64,000 nucleotides of DNA, from NCBI RefSeq assembly GCF_017833295.1, contig NZ_JAFIBW010000001.1:3623501-3687500 (forward strand), given 5' to 3'. The notes under the pieces are model-generated. The model was not told the DNA's origin. It saw only the letters and a list, made by a program, of their open reading frames with translations, and ran no database searches. Positions 38,818 through 47,900 of the stretch are shown in pieces. Position 1 is the stretch's first letter. Every line of letters starts with the position of its first letter. Source of the DNA: Methylobacterium sp. PvR107. GTDB taxonomy: Bacteria; Pseudomonadota; Alphaproteobacteria; Rhizobiales; Beijerinckiaceae. Made by a program: the position numbers and the translations under genes.

Positions 38818-39309
38818 CCAGGATGCCACCGACTCTCAGTCGAGATCGCCATGACCGCTCGCCGGTTGGATCTCGCGCCGTGCCAACCGTTCACCGCCGC
38901 AACCGCGGATCGTCCTGCGTGACGCCGCTTTCGGGCAGGATGGCATTCCGGGCGAGGCGGCGGCCGCTCTGCCAGTTGGACGGCCCGCGCGCGAGTCGGT
39001 TCAGGGCGTATGGCCCCTCGGCCCACCGTGCAGGCAGCCCCGGGGCAAGAGCTCTGCGCTGGCATACAAGCTATGCCGCTCACGTGTGACGCGAACCGGC
39101 GCCTCACTGATCGGCGCCGGGTCTTGAGGCCCCATCGAACACGCCGCCGAGGCGGGAACCGCGGTGCAGCCGCGCGATTGGCGTAGGCGCACGTGCCGAG
39201 CTCCGCGCCCGTCCGGGCACGGGCTGCGCGATCATCGACGGCCCCACCCACGATCCCCTTGGTTCGGCCGCCTTGGCGCGAGGCCGGATCCCTGTCCAAC
39301 GCGTCGCGC
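38818..39309. other. Intergenic region, nothing recognised
   Basis: About 490 bases ahead of the antiporter gene. The antiporter frame is open from 39193 but the added residues are low complexity. Nothing else was identified. Confidence 0.4.
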
Positions 39310-41136
39310 ATGGAACACAGTGTGACGACAGCGGTCCTCTGTATCGTCGGTGGCGGCATCGCCGCCCAGGTCCTCGCAGCCCGACTGCGCATCCCCGCGA
39401 TCGTCCTCCTGCTGGCGCTCGGCTTTCTGGTCGGGCCCTTGCTCGGTTGGCTGCACCCGTCCCGTGACTTCGGGCCGAACCTGCGTCCGCTGATCGGCCT
39501 GGCGGTGGCCGTCGTGGTGTTCGAAGGTGGCCTTGCCCTCGACTTTCGTGAGTTGCGAGCGGCGGGCGAGGGCGTGCTCCGGCTCACCGCCTTCGCCCTG
39601 CCGATCAACTTCCTCCTCGGCGCGCTTGCCGCCCACCTGATCGGCGGGATGATGTGGGGACCGGCTTGCGTGTTCGGTGCCATCCTCGTCGTCACAGGGC
39701 CGACCGTGATCCTGCCGCTCCTGCGCAACGCCCGCTTGGAACGGCGTTCGGCCGCCTTCCTGAAGTGGGAGGCCATCATCAATGATCCCGTCGGAGCCAT
39801 CCTCACGGCCGTCGTCATCGAGATCCTGGTGGGTGTGCCCCACCAGGTCGGCGAGGATCCGGCGACCGCGCTGATGCTTCACGTCGCCGAGGGCGTGGTG
39901 GTGGCGTGCGCCCTCGGCGCCGGCTCAGCCCTGCTGGTGGCCTGGGCATTCCGACGCGATCTCATCCCGGAGACGTTGAAGACGCCGGTGCTGCTCGCGC
40001 TTGCGCTCGTTGCCTACGTCGTGCCGAACCTGCTCATGCACGAGGCCGGGCTGATCGGCGCGACCGTGTTCGGCATCGCGCTCGCGAACCGCCACGTGCC
40101 GGGATTGTCCGAACTCCGCCGCTTCAAAGAGGCGCTCGTCGTCCTGCTCGTGTCATGCCTGTTCGTCGTGCTGACCGCCGATCTCGACCTCGCACTCATC
40201 GGTAAGCTGTCCGTGCCCATTCTCGGGCTGACGGCGGCCATCCTGTTCGCGGTTCGCCCGGCGGCGATCTGGATGGCCACTCTGCGAAGCGACCTGTCTT
40301 TGCGGGAGCGCCTGTTCGTAGGGTGGATCGGCCCTCGCGGCATCGTCGCGGCGGCGGTCGCGGGATTGGCGGGGCCACGCCTCAGCGAGGCGGGCTATGC
40401 CGGCGGCGACCTGATCCAGCCCACCGTGTTCGCGGTCATCGTCGCAAGCGTGATCGCCCACGGCTTCTCGCTGGGACCGCTCGCCCGTCGGTTTGGCCTG
40501 TCGACCGCGGCCGATACGCAGCGCCTCGCCGTGATCGGAGCCTCCCCGTGGGCAAGCGATCTGGTCATTGCCCTGCACCGGGCGGGCGTGCCGGTCGTGC
40601 TGGTCGACACCTATCCCGGTGCGCTGTTGGCCGCGCGGAATGCGGCTGTGCCGACGCTGCAGGCCGAACTCCTGTCACGACACGCCGAGGAAGGCCTGTC
40701 GGACCATCCGCCGGATTACCTGCTCGCCGCGACCAGGGACGATCTCTATAACGCCCTCGTATGTACGCGGCTGGCTCCGGAGATCGGTCGCGAGCGGGTC
40801 TACCAGCTTGCCCCGTCCGAGACCCACCTGCTGCACGAGGACACCGGCGTCAGCCGGGATGCCCGCGGGAAAGTGTTCGGTGACGCAGACGCAAACTTCG
40901 ATGCATTGGCCGAGCGGCACGCGGCCGGTTGGCGCTTCCAGGTCGCTGCGTCGGAGGCCGCCGAGCAGACGGACGTGATCCGTCTGCTGATCATCAAGGC
41001 TGACGGCAGTCTCGACTTTGTCTCAGCGGATCACGAGGCGAACGACATGGCCGCGGGCGACCGGCTGCTCATCCTGACGGCCGTGCGTGCGGCAACGGCC
41101 GAGCCGGAGGCCCACATGACCACCGTCTCTGCCTGA
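39310..41136 (+). CDS. CPA1-type cation:proton antiporter with C-terminal TrkA-N-like domain
   Basis: A 608-residue membrane antiporter. Residues 1-405 contain about 12 membrane segments with the family features GPTVILPLLRNARLERRS, WEAIINDPVGAIL (the conserved ND motif) and WIGPRGIVAAAVAGLAG. Residues about 410-600 form a cytoplasmic Rossmann-type nucleotide-binding region (RLAVIGASPWASDLVIALHR), as in K+-specific or ligand-gated antiporters. ATG at 39310 begins at the first hydrophobic segment; its ribosome site is weak. The cation (Na+ or K+) cannot be fixed from sequence. Confidence 0.9.
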   Translation: MEHSVTTAVLCIVGGGIAAQVLAARLRIPAIVLLLALGFLVGPLLGWLHPSRDFGPNLRPLIGLAVAVVVFEGGLALDFRELRAAGEGVLRLTAFALPINFLLGALAAHLIGGMMWGPACVFGAILVVTGPTVILPLLRNARLERRSAAFLKWEAIINDPVGAILTAVVIEILVGVPHQVGEDPATALMLHVAEGVVVACALGAGSALLVAWAFRRDLIPETLKTPVLLALALVAYVVPNLLMHEAGLIGATVFGIALANRHVPGLSELRRFKEALVVLLVSCLFVVLTADLDLALIGKLSVPILGLTAAILFAVRPAAIWMATLRSDLSLRERLFVGWIGPRGIVAAAVAGLAGPRLSEAGYAGGDLIQPTVFAVIVASVIAHGFSLGPLARRFGLSTAADTQRLAVIGASPWASDLVIALHRAGVPVVLVDTYPGALLAARNAAVPTLQAELLSRHAEEGLSDHPPDYLLAATRDDLYNALVCTRLAPEIGRERVYQLAPSETHLLHEDTGVSRDARGKVFGDADANFDALAERHAAGWRFQVAASEAAEQTDVIRLLIIKADGSLDFVSADHEANDMAAGDRLLILTAVRAATAEPEAHMTTVSA

Positions 41137-41212
41137 CGCCGACGGTCGGGATTGTGCGCGTTTCGGCCTTCCGGCGGCTGTCGCCGGCATCTCCGAAGGC
41201 GGATGACGGCCT

Positions 41213-41869
41213 TTAGCGGCCGACCCGTGCATCCCACCCCACCATCGTGAGTTGGGCGACGGCCTCAAGCTCCTCGCGGCTCGCACCATCGCGCGCCTGG
41301 AGCGACATGCCGTTCTGCACAGTGAGCACGAAGCGGGCGAGCGCGGCAACGTCGACCGAGGCGCCGAACTCGGCCTCCGCGACCGCGCGATGAAACCGCG
41401 CCTCGACCCGTCTGAGTCCTTGAGCCCGGGCTGTCCGCACCATATCGCCAAGTTCTGCGTGTCCTTCGCTGCCGGCCGCCGACAGCGTCACCATGCATCC
41501 GAGCGGCTCCTCGCGTCCGCGGAAGCCTGTGAGCGCAGCGGCCGAATCCATCAGGAGCGCCTCGACGGCCTCGCGGGCGGTCTTTGCCGCGGCGAAGTTG
41601 GCCCAGGCCATCGCCTCGTATTGCTCGCCATAGTGGCGCAGCGCCTCGGCGTAGAGGGCCTCCTTCGAGCCGAAGGCTGCGTAGAGGCTCGGCGAGCCAA
41701 TCCCCATCACCGCAGTGAGATCGGAGATGGATGTCGCGGCAAAGCCCCGGCACCAGAACAACCGCATCGCCTGTCCCAGAGCAGCCTCACGGTCGAAGGT
41801 CCGGGGACGGCCGCGCCCGCGGGCCGGCGCTGCCTCAGCCTCGGCTGATGTCGAAGGCGATTTCTGCAT
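41213..41869 (-). CDS. TetR-family transcriptional regulator
   Basis: A 218-residue repressor. TetR_N HTH: TFDREAALGQAMRLFWCRGF, ATSISDLTAVMGIGSPSLYA, then FGSKEALYAEALRHYG. The C-terminal ligand domain (about 90-215) resembles the TetR_C group that pairs with SDR genes. ATG at 41869 is used; ATG at 41905 would add 12 residues. It is divergent from the SDR gene, 81 bases away, where it likely autoregulates and represses. Confidence 0.92.
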   Translation of the reverse strand: MQKSPSTSAEAEAAPARGRGRPRTFDREAALGQAMRLFWCRGFAATSISDLTAVMGIGSPSLYAAFGSKEALYAEALRHYGEQYEAMAWANFAAAKTAREAVEALLMDSAAALTGFRGREEPLGCMVTLSAAGSEGHAELGDMVRTARAQGLRRVEARFHRAVAEAEFGASVDVAALARFVLTVQNGMSLQARDGASREELEAVAQLTMVGWDARVGR

Positions 41870-41950
41870 CGATCGATAGATAAACGCCTTGACCCGGACC
41901 CACAACGCATCTAGCCATTTATGTGTCGTTCACTACAGAAAGATCGAGAC

Positions 41951-42691
41951 ATGAGCGAACTGGCCGGCAAGCGTGCCCTGGTGACGGGCGCATCACGCGG
42001 CATCGGCGCTGCCATTGCTCTGGCGCTCGCCGACCGGGGCGCGGATGTCGCCATCACCTACGAACGATCCGTTGAGCGGGCGGCAGGAATCGTCCGCGCC
42101 ATCGAGGCGAAGGGCCGCCGCGCGATCGCCGTCCAGGCCGACAGCGCCGACGCATCGGCGGTGAGGCGCTCGGTCGATGAAACGGCCGAAAGCCTCGGCG
42201 GTCTCGATATCCTGGTCAACAACGCCGGCATCGCCCGCGGCGGACCGGTTGCGGAGATGAGTCTCGCCGACGTCGACGCCATCCTCGACGTCAACGTCCG
42301 CTCCGTCGTGCTGGCTTCGCAGGCGGCCATCCCGCACCTCACGGAGGGCGGCCGGATCATTTCCATCGGCTCATGCCTCGGGGAGCGGGTCCCGTTCCCT
42401 GGCGTGACGGTCTACTCCATGTCGAAATCGGCCTTGCTCTCGTTCACGCGCGGTCTTGCGCGTGAACTCGGTCCGCGCGGCATCACCGTGAACCTCGTGC
42501 AGCCGGGATCGACCGACACCGACATGAACCCGGCGGATGGCGCTCAATCGGACACGCAGCGGGCGATGACCGCGCTCGGTCATTACGGGAAACCTGAAGA
42601 TATCGCGGCCGCGGTGGCGTTCCTGGCGAGCCCGGCCGCGCGCCAGATCACCGGCACCACCCTCACGGTCGACGGTGGGGCGAACGCGTGA
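41951..42691 (+). CDS. Short-chain dehydrogenase/reductase (classical SDR, FabG-like)
   Basis: A 246-residue classical SDR. TGASRGIGAAIALAL (NAD(P) binding), NNAG in ILVNNAGIARGG, catalytic Ser in SIGSCLG, YSMSK (Tyr-x-x-x-Lys) and the C-terminal TGTTLTVDGGANA. Arg/Glu context after beta-2 (ITYERS) leaves NADP versus NAD open. ATG at 41951 is an internal start chosen over 41921 because it gives the SDR N-terminus. Divergent TetR neighbours usually respond to the SDR substrate, which is unknown here. Confidence 0.93.
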   Translation: MSELAGKRALVTGASRGIGAAIALALADRGADVAITYERSVERAAGIVRAIEAKGRRAIAVQADSADASAVRRSVDETAESLGGLDILVNNAGIARGGPVAEMSLADVDAILDVNVRSVVLASQAAIPHLTEGGRIISIGSCLGERVPFPGVTVYSMSKSALLSFTRGLARELGPRGITVNLVQPGSTDTDMNPADGAQSDTQRAMTALGHYGKPEDIAAAVAFLASPAARQITGTTLTVDGGANA

Positions 42692-43283
42692 GCCTCTTCA
42701 GCGGACGTGGGCCGATCTCAAGCTCGGTCGCGTAGGATTGGAATGGGCCGCTCCGCTCCCACACGGAGCGGCTCCCGCGCCCGGATTCAAGGCTGGAGCC
42801 GATGGCCCAGAGATCGCGCCGTAGGCTCAGCGTCCACGGCTCCCTGTGATGGCGATCCGCGTGCCACCCGGGTACTGGGAGCGCGCGCTCGAGCGGTCCT
42901 CTTCGACGATCATTCGAGGCTGCTCAGTCGTGCGCACGTCACCGCCCCGGTACGATCGGTTCTTCCGGCTTGCCCGACCAATCCGGCAGCAGGCACCTCG
43001 ACCCCAACGGCGTCGGCAAACTGAAACGGGCCCCCTCCCAAGGGTGAGACCTGTCGCCTTCGACAAGGCAGCCGCGCCGGTCCTCCGGTATCGTCGGGTC
43101 GGTACCAGGTTGCAGCCTCTCCGGCACGACCGTCCCCGAAGCGGACCGGCCACTTTCGGTCAATCCTGTCGTTGCGGGTGGCTTGCCTGAAGCTCTCGAA
43201 TGACGGCCATCATTCCGAAGCGGAAGGACAGCGGAGCCCATACTCGTCTCGGACGCGAACGTGACTCATCGTCAGCGGCCACT
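42692..43283. other. Intergenic region between convergent genes, nothing recognised
   Basis: About 590 bases between the stops of the SDR (plus) and PDR (minus) genes. Several shadow frames occur; no family resemblance, hairpin with T-tract or repeat was established. Confidence 0.4.
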
Positions 43284-44231
43284 CTAGAGATCGAGCGTAA
43301 TCGTCACGCGGGCCCGGGAAACGCAGGGCATCATCCGGTCCTGCCGCTTGGCAACCGGTAGCACGACGTCGCGATGGATCACGGTGCCCCCGCGGTAGCC
43401 GCACTCGCAGGAGCCGCACACCCCGATCTCGCAGGATGAGGGCATCGCAAAGCCGTGGCGTCGCAGCATTTCGAGAAGCGACACATCGGCAGGGACGTGA
43501 ACGACCGCCCCGGTCGACGCAATCAGCGCGTCGAAGGGTTCGGGTTTGTAGTTCTCGTCGGTTATTGGCACGAAGTGCTCGACATGCACGCGCTCCTCCG
43601 GCCATCCCGCAGCCGCCAGCCCGGCCTGCACGGCCTCCGTGAGCCCGTGCGGCCCGCAGGCATAGGCATGGATCCCGTCGCCCGGCGCCCCCAGCGCCGC
43701 GGGATCGAAGCGCAAGCCCTCCGAAGAGAACCAGCAACGAAGCCGATCGCCGCAGACCGCCCGCAACTCGGGCAGCAGAGGCGCCTGGTCGGCCGAACGC
43801 GCGCATATGTGGAGCGTGAAGTCGGCGCCGGTCGCGGCGAGGCGCCGGGCCATGGCGGCGAGCGGCGTCACGCCGATGCCGCCGCCGATCAGCAGATGGC
43901 GCTGCGCGTCGGGGGCGAGACCGAAGTTGTTGCGCGGGTGCGAGACGTGCGTGATGGCGCCTATGGTCAGGTTGGCATGCATCCACAGGGAACCGCCGCG
44001 ACCCGCATCCTCACGCTTGATCGCCAGAACGTACCGGCCCCGGTCGGCTGGATCGCCGCAGAGCGAATACTGGCGCGTGCGGCCATCCGGAAGGCGCAAG
44101 TCAACATGCGCGCCGGGCTCCCAGGTCGGAAGTTCGGGGCGCTGCGGGTGTACGAGCGTCAGGCGCAGCACCTCCGGCGTGGTGGCGACGGCCTCCACCA
44201 CCGTCAGCTTCATGACGATGCGTGCGGACAC
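43284..44231 (-). CDS. PDR/VanB-family oxidoreductase (FMN, NAD, 2Fe-2S)
   Basis: A 315-residue phthalate dioxygenase reductase-type protein. FMN/ferredoxin-reductase fold with RQYSLCGDPADRGRYVLAIK and GGIGVTPLAAMARRL (NAD binding), and a C-terminal plant-type 2Fe-2S domain with CEIGVCGSCECG plus a later Cys in MMPCVSRA. It passes electrons from NAD(P)H to an oxygenase such as a Rieske or VanA type. GTG at 44231 follows the MOSC stop closely; ATG at 44213 is an alternative. It is the last gene of the ridA-MOSC-PDR set; the oxygenase itself is not nearby. Confidence 0.92.
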   Translation of the reverse strand: MSARIVMKLTVVEAVATTPEVLRLTLVHPQRPELPTWEPGAHVDLRLPDGRTRQYSLCGDPADRGRYVLAIKREDAGRGGSLWMHANLTIGAITHVSHPRNNFGLAPDAQRHLLIGGGIGVTPLAAMARRLAATGADFTLHICARSADQAPLLPELRAVCGDRLRCWFSSEGLRFDPAALGAPGDGIHAYACGPHGLTEAVQAGLAAAGWPEERVHVEHFVPITDENYKPEPFDALIASTGAVVHVPADVSLLEMLRRHGFAMPSSCEIGVCGSCECGYRGGTVIHRDVVLPVAKRQDRMMPCVSRARVTITLDL

Positions 44232-44235
44232 CGGC

Positions 44236-44805
44236 TCAATCCACCAGCGCGATCGCGTCGCCCGGGCGAATGATCCCGCCGCGCTCGATCTCGCAATTCA
44301 GGCCCGAGCGGTTGTAGAGCGGCAGGTAGACCGGCGATCCCAGCAGTTCCTCTAGATACTTGCACGGGAAGTTGAGACGCCCGCCGCGCAGGATCACCGC
44401 ACCCACGCGGAAACGGCGCCCGACAAGGTGGTTGAGCGGCACGCCACGCACCGTGAGGTTCCTGCGGTGATCGATGGGTGCAAGGTGGATTGGGCCACCC
44501 TGGAGAGGCGGGTCGTTGCGCGCGAGGGCATCGAGCGCCTCCTGCTCGATGAGCGTCACCTCGCGGGTATCGGGCTTGGGCGAGTAGGTCCCCGTCCCGA
44601 GGAAGTAGCGGTCACCTTGGATGCCGCGACCGGCGACACAGTGGGCCTCGGTCAACTCCTCCATCTCGTAGCTGGCCGCCGGCGCGATGTGGATGTTGAG
44701 CAGCGTGCCTTGCCAACCGGTCGCACCGCCCGGCACGCCCGTCGCGACCGAACCGGCAGCGTGGGCGAAAGCCCCGACATGGCGCGGTACAGACGTCTCG
44801 CTCAT
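44236..44805 (-). CDS. MOSC-domain protein
   Basis: A 189-residue MOSC (molybdenum cofactor sulfurase C-terminal) protein. NIHIAPAASYEMEELTEAHC, GRGIQGDRYFLGTGTYSPKP, RNLTVRGVPLNHLVGRRFRV and NFPCKYLEELLG carry the conserved Cys that binds the sulfur carrier in this domain. ATG at 44805 overlaps the RidA stop (ATGA), so translation is coupled. The MOSC protein likely prepares a molybdopterin or sulfur-dependent oxygenation step next to the PDR reductase. Confidence 0.92.
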   Translation of the reverse strand: MSETSVPRHVGAFAHAAGSVATGVPGGATGWQGTLLNIHIAPAASYEMEELTEAHCVAGRGIQGDRYFLGTGTYSPKPDTREVTLIEQEALDALARNDPPLQGGPIHLAPIDHRRNLTVRGVPLNHLVGRRFRVGAVILRGGRLNFPCKYLEELLGSPVYLPLYNRSGLNCEIERGGIIRPGDAIALVD

Positions 44806-45194
44806 CGTGCGGGTCCCGTCGCGAGCGCGATCGCCTCGACCTCGACCAGCGCATCGCGGGGCAGGCGTGCGACCTCGACGGTCGAGCGCGCCGGTGCGGC
44901 GCCGGGAAAGTGTTCGGCATAGACCGCGTTCATGGCGGCGAAGTCGTTCATGTCCTTCAGGAACACCGTCGTCTTGGCCACGCTCGCGAGGCTGGCGCCG
45001 CCAGCTTCCAAGACTGCGGCGAGATTGGACAGCGAGCGGCGCGTCTGCGCTTCGATGCCCTCCGGGAACGCCCCCGTAGCCGGATCGATCGGCAACTGCC
45101 CCGAGGCGAACACGAGATCGCCGATGCGGGTCGCCTGCGCGTAGGGGCCGACGGCTGGGGCTGCTGCCTCCGTGGCGATGATGGTCCTGTCCAA
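44802..45194 (-). CDS. RidA/YjgF-family reactive-intermediate deaminase
   Basis: A 130-residue Rid protein. AVGPYAQATRIGDLVFASGQ, then RRSLSNLAAVLEAGGASLAS, VAKTTVFLKDMNDFAAMNAV and FPGAAPARSTVEVARLPRDA (the Arg that binds carboxylates) are all typical. The TTG at 45194 with GGGGAGACGGA upstream gives the normal family length; an ATG start further upstream would add an unlike tail. It begins the RidA-MOSC-PDR operon and probably clears imine or enamine intermediates of the pathway. Confidence 0.9.
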   Translation of the reverse strand: MDRTIIATEAAAPAVGPYAQATRIGDLVFASGQLPIDPATGAFPEGIEAQTRRSLSNLAAVLEAGGASLASVAKTTVFLKDMNDFAAMNAVYAEHFPGAAPARSTVEVARLPRDALVEVEAIALATGPAR

Positions 45195-45238
45195 ATCCGT
45201 CTCCCCGTCTCGTGATGGCGTCCAACGGTATTCCATTT

Positions 45239-45258
45239 CAGTGGACATACGTCCACTG
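45239..45258. promoter_or_regulatory. Inverted repeat between the MFS and RidA genes
   Basis: Perfect 8-bp arms CAGTGGAC and GTCCACTG around ATAC, about 45 bases upstream of the RidA start. Candidate operator, possibly for the XRE-cupin regulator. Confidence 0.4.
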
Positions 45259-45290
45259 CATGAGTCGCGTTTCAAGCGCCGTGACGCCGT

Positions 45291-46619
45291 TCAGTCGATC
45301 GGCCGTCGCGCCGTCTCAGGCGCCGCGAACGTCGCCACGAGCGTGATGCAGGCGAGCGCGATTAGGTAGGCCGAAATGGGCCACGTTGCGCCGCCGCTCC
45401 AGGCGAGCAGGGCAGCGGCGATCAGGGGTGTGAAGCCGCCGCTCAGCGCCGCGCCGACCTGGAAACCGAGGGAGGCGCCGCTGTAGCGCAGGCGGGCATC
45501 GAACAGTTCGGACATCCACGCAGCCCCGGTCCCGAACATGATGCCTTGCCCGAAGCTCAAGGCCACCGCGACGGTCAGCGTGATGATCGTCGGGTCGCGC
45601 GTGTCGAGAAGCTGGAACATCGGGAAGGCGAAGGCGATCGAGAACAGGCAGGCGGCGATGAACAACGTCTTGCGCCCGTAGCGATCGGACAGCCAGCCGA
45701 AGACGGGAATCGTGAAAAGCTCGATGATGGCGGCGATCAGGATGCCGTTCAGGATCACGCCGCGCGACAGACCCAGTTGGCCGGTGACGTAGGAGATCGA
45801 GAATACGGTCACGACGCTGACGTAGGCGATCTCGGAGACCTTCAGGCCGACGGCCTTCAAGAACATGCCAGGATGCTCGGTGAGGATCTCCATCACCGGC
45901 AGCCGCGCCGTCACCGCCCGCTCCTTGATCCGCCGGAAGGCCGGGGTTTCGTGAAGCCGCAGGCGGATGAACAATCCGACGCCGACGAGGAGCGCGCTTG
46001 CCAGGAACGGGACGCGCCAGCCCCACGACAGGAACGCCGCCTCCGGCAGCAGACCGGTCAGCGCGAAGGCGCCGATCGAGAGGATCACGCCGATCGGGTA
46101 TCCGAGCTGAACGATGCTCCCGAAGAAGCCGCGCCGTTCCGCCGGCACGCTCTCCACCACCATCAGCACGGCCCCACCCCACTCGCCGCCGATGCCGATG
46201 CCCTGGACGAGGCGCAGGGCGACGAGGAGAATCGGTGCGAGGATGCCGATCTGCCCGTAGGTCGGCAGGCACCCGATCAGGAAGGTGCCGAGGCCCATGA
46301 TCATCAGGGTCAGCGACAGCATGGCCTTGCGCCCGATCCTGTCGCCGAAATGCCCGAAGACCGCTCCGCCCAGCGGCCGGGCCAGGAACCCGACGGCGTA
46401 TGACCCGAAGGCCGCGATCGTGCCGACCACGGGGTCGATACTGGGGAAGAACAGCTTGTTGAAGACGAGGGCGCTGGCCGTTCCGTAGATCAGGAAGTCG
46501 TACCATTCGACGGTGGTGCCGATGACGCTCGACCAGACGATCTGACGCCGTTCTGCGGTCGTGACCGCGCCGGACCCGGCAATCCGGATCGCCTCCGCTG
46601 GCATCGCGACGTCGAGCAT
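45291..46619 (-). CDS. MFS metabolite:H+ symporter (MHS family)
   Basis: A 442-residue, 12-segment major facilitator of the MHS branch (shikimate, alpha-ketoglutarate and similar carriers). VIGTTVEWYDFLIYGTASAL at the first segment and GFLARPLGGAVFGHFGDRIG in loop 2-3 are diagnostic; RLVQGIGIGGEWGGA marks segment 4. ATG at 46619 (or 46604) gives the family start; the frame is open to an ATG at 46802 without similarity. It likely imports the aromatic or organic acid metabolised by the downstream genes. Divergent from the XRE-cupin regulator. Confidence 0.93.
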   Translation of the reverse strand: MLDVAMPAEAIRIAGSGAVTTAERRQIVWSSVIGTTVEWYDFLIYGTASALVFNKLFFPSIDPVVGTIAAFGSYAVGFLARPLGGAVFGHFGDRIGRKAMLSLTLMIMGLGTFLIGCLPTYGQIGILAPILLVALRLVQGIGIGGEWGGAVLMVVESVPAERRGFFGSIVQLGYPIGVILSIGAFALTGLLPEAAFLSWGWRVPFLASALLVGVGLFIRLRLHETPAFRRIKERAVTARLPVMEILTEHPGMFLKAVGLKVSEIAYVSVVTVFSISYVTGQLGLSRGVILNGILIAAIIELFTIPVFGWLSDRYGRKTLFIAACLFSIAFAFPMFQLLDTRDPTIITLTVAVALSFGQGIMFGTGAAWMSELFDARLRYSGASLGFQVGAALSGGFTPLIAAALLAWSGGATWPISAYLIALACITLVATFAAPETARRPID

Positions 46620-46791
46620 GGCCGGGCATCCACTTTGAGAGATGAATTTCCACTCGGCTTGATACAAGCTCCATGCCAATTCCCGCGGCCGGCCGTCCGG
46701 GCGCACCCACATGGCCTGTGCTAAGCACCGATCGATCAGCCTCCGGCGGTCACGAACGAGGACAGTGCCGGAGGACCAGGACGGGACGCGA

Positions 46792-47403
46792 ATGACGATC
46801 ACGGCAGAGGGGCGGCGGGTCCAGATCGAGGCTGAGACGCGCTCTCAGATCCAAGTGCTTGCCGAGGAGATCCGGCGCAGACGGAAGGAGCAGGATCTCT
46901 CCCTCGAAGCCTTGGCATCCCTGTCCGGGGTCAGCCGCTCGATGATCTCAAAGATCGAGCGCGGCGAGGCCGTGCCGTCGACGGCGGTCCTCTCGCGCCT
47001 CGCCGAGGCGCTGGGTGTGACCTTCTCCAGGCTGATGGCACCCACCACCGAAGTGGAGGTGCTTCTGATCCCGGCGTCCCGCCAACCGGTGCTGCGCGAT
47101 GAGGCGTCGGGATTCCTGCGCCGGTGTCTCTCTCCGGTGCTGCCTGGACGGGGGATCGACTGGGTGCTCAACACGCTCCCGCCGGGCGCAACCACGGGCG
47201 AGTTCGTCGCCCACCGCCGCGGCGTGTCGGAGTACATTTTCGTGCTGAAGGGACGCCTGCGCGCGACGATCGGCGATCGCGCGGTCGTGGTCGAAGAGGG
47301 CGACAGCTTGTATTTCGAGGCTGATGCCGGGCACGCCTTCACCAATCTCGGGATGGAGGCGTGCCAGTATTTCCTGGTGATCGACGCCACGCGGCTGCGC
47401 TGA
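46792..47403 (+). CDS. XRE-family transcriptional regulator with C-terminal cupin
   Basis: A 203-residue one-component regulator. The N-terminal HTH_3 (VLAEEIRRRRKEQDLSLEAL, SGVSRSMISKIERGEAVPS) is followed by a cupin_2 effector domain (GATTGEFVAHRRGVSEYIFV; VVVEEGDSLYFEADAGHAFT). ATG at 46792 follows GGGACGCGA; a GTG upstream in the same frame is less likely. It is divergent from the MFS gene, so it probably controls the carrier and the RidA-MOSC-PDR genes in response to a small ligand bound by the cupin. Confidence 0.93.
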   Translation: MTITAEGRRVQIEAETRSQIQVLAEEIRRRRKEQDLSLEALASLSGVSRSMISKIERGEAVPSTAVLSRLAEALGVTFSRLMAPTTEVEVLLIPASRQPVLRDEASGFLRRCLSPVLPGRGIDWVLNTLPPGATTGEFVAHRRGVSEYIFVLKGRLRATIGDRAVVVEEGDSLYFEADAGHAFTNLGMEACQYFLVIDATRLR

Positions 47404-47527
47404 GGTTTCGCCGGCGAGGGTGCGCCTCGCTCGGTTGAAGCGTGCCGGTGCGGCTGCCGGCCGACATGTGGCGTCTCGAGACCGGGCCTTTGCGGTCAGC
47501 CAGTCACGAAATGCGGCGCCCGTGGTC

Positions 47528-47629
47528 GACCAGCATGGGCTCGCCTGGGTCGGGCGATCGCGGCCGCAACGCGTTCACGCACGGTCACGCATAGGGCCAA
47601 GCTTGAGCAACAGGGCGGCAACCAAGTGG
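47528..47629 (-). repeat. Dispersed repeat copy B (relic of a small-gene start)
   Basis: GACCAGCATGGGCTCGCCTG (47528-47547) and AAGCTTGAGCAACAGGGCGG (47599-47618) match the blocks at 28141 and 28213 at the same spacing. On the minus strand the copy encodes MLVDHGRRIS then stop, a truncated version of the start of the 83-residue protein at 27898-28149. Confidence 0.6.
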
Positions 47630-47664
47630 TGTCCCGCGCAGGTCCTGCGCGCTCAGACGCGCTC

Positions 47665-47900
47665 TCACGGCCTCGTTTTGATCCTGTCATGCTCGTCGTT
47701 GGCCGCGTCTATCGCCGCACCGTTGTCGAGGGCCCACGCGAAGAGCGCCTCGAAGGGCTGGCGGAGTGAATGGCCGAGCGGGGTGATCGCATACTCGACG
47801 TTGATCGGTGAGGTCGGCAGCACCGTCCGGGTCACCAGACCGTTGCGCTCCAGCCGCTTCAACGCGTCCGCCAGCGCCTTGTGACCTGCCCCCACGAGGT
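47665..47900 (-). pseudogene. Truncated HxlR-type regulator
   Basis: The minus strand encodes GHKALADALKRLERNGLVTR, then EYAITPLGHSLRQPFEALFAWALDNGA, the recognition helix and wing of HxlR-family (MarR-like) repressors. The N-terminal part with the RWTLLILRELL-like helix and redox Cys is missing upstream, so it is a truncated relic. About 85 residues are readable; a short translated product cannot be excluded. Confidence 0.65.

Noticed and set aside
42827..43190. Overlapping frames on both strands between the SDR and PDR genes
   Set aside because: Low-complexity Arg/Ser/Pro composition in all frames and no ribosome sites.
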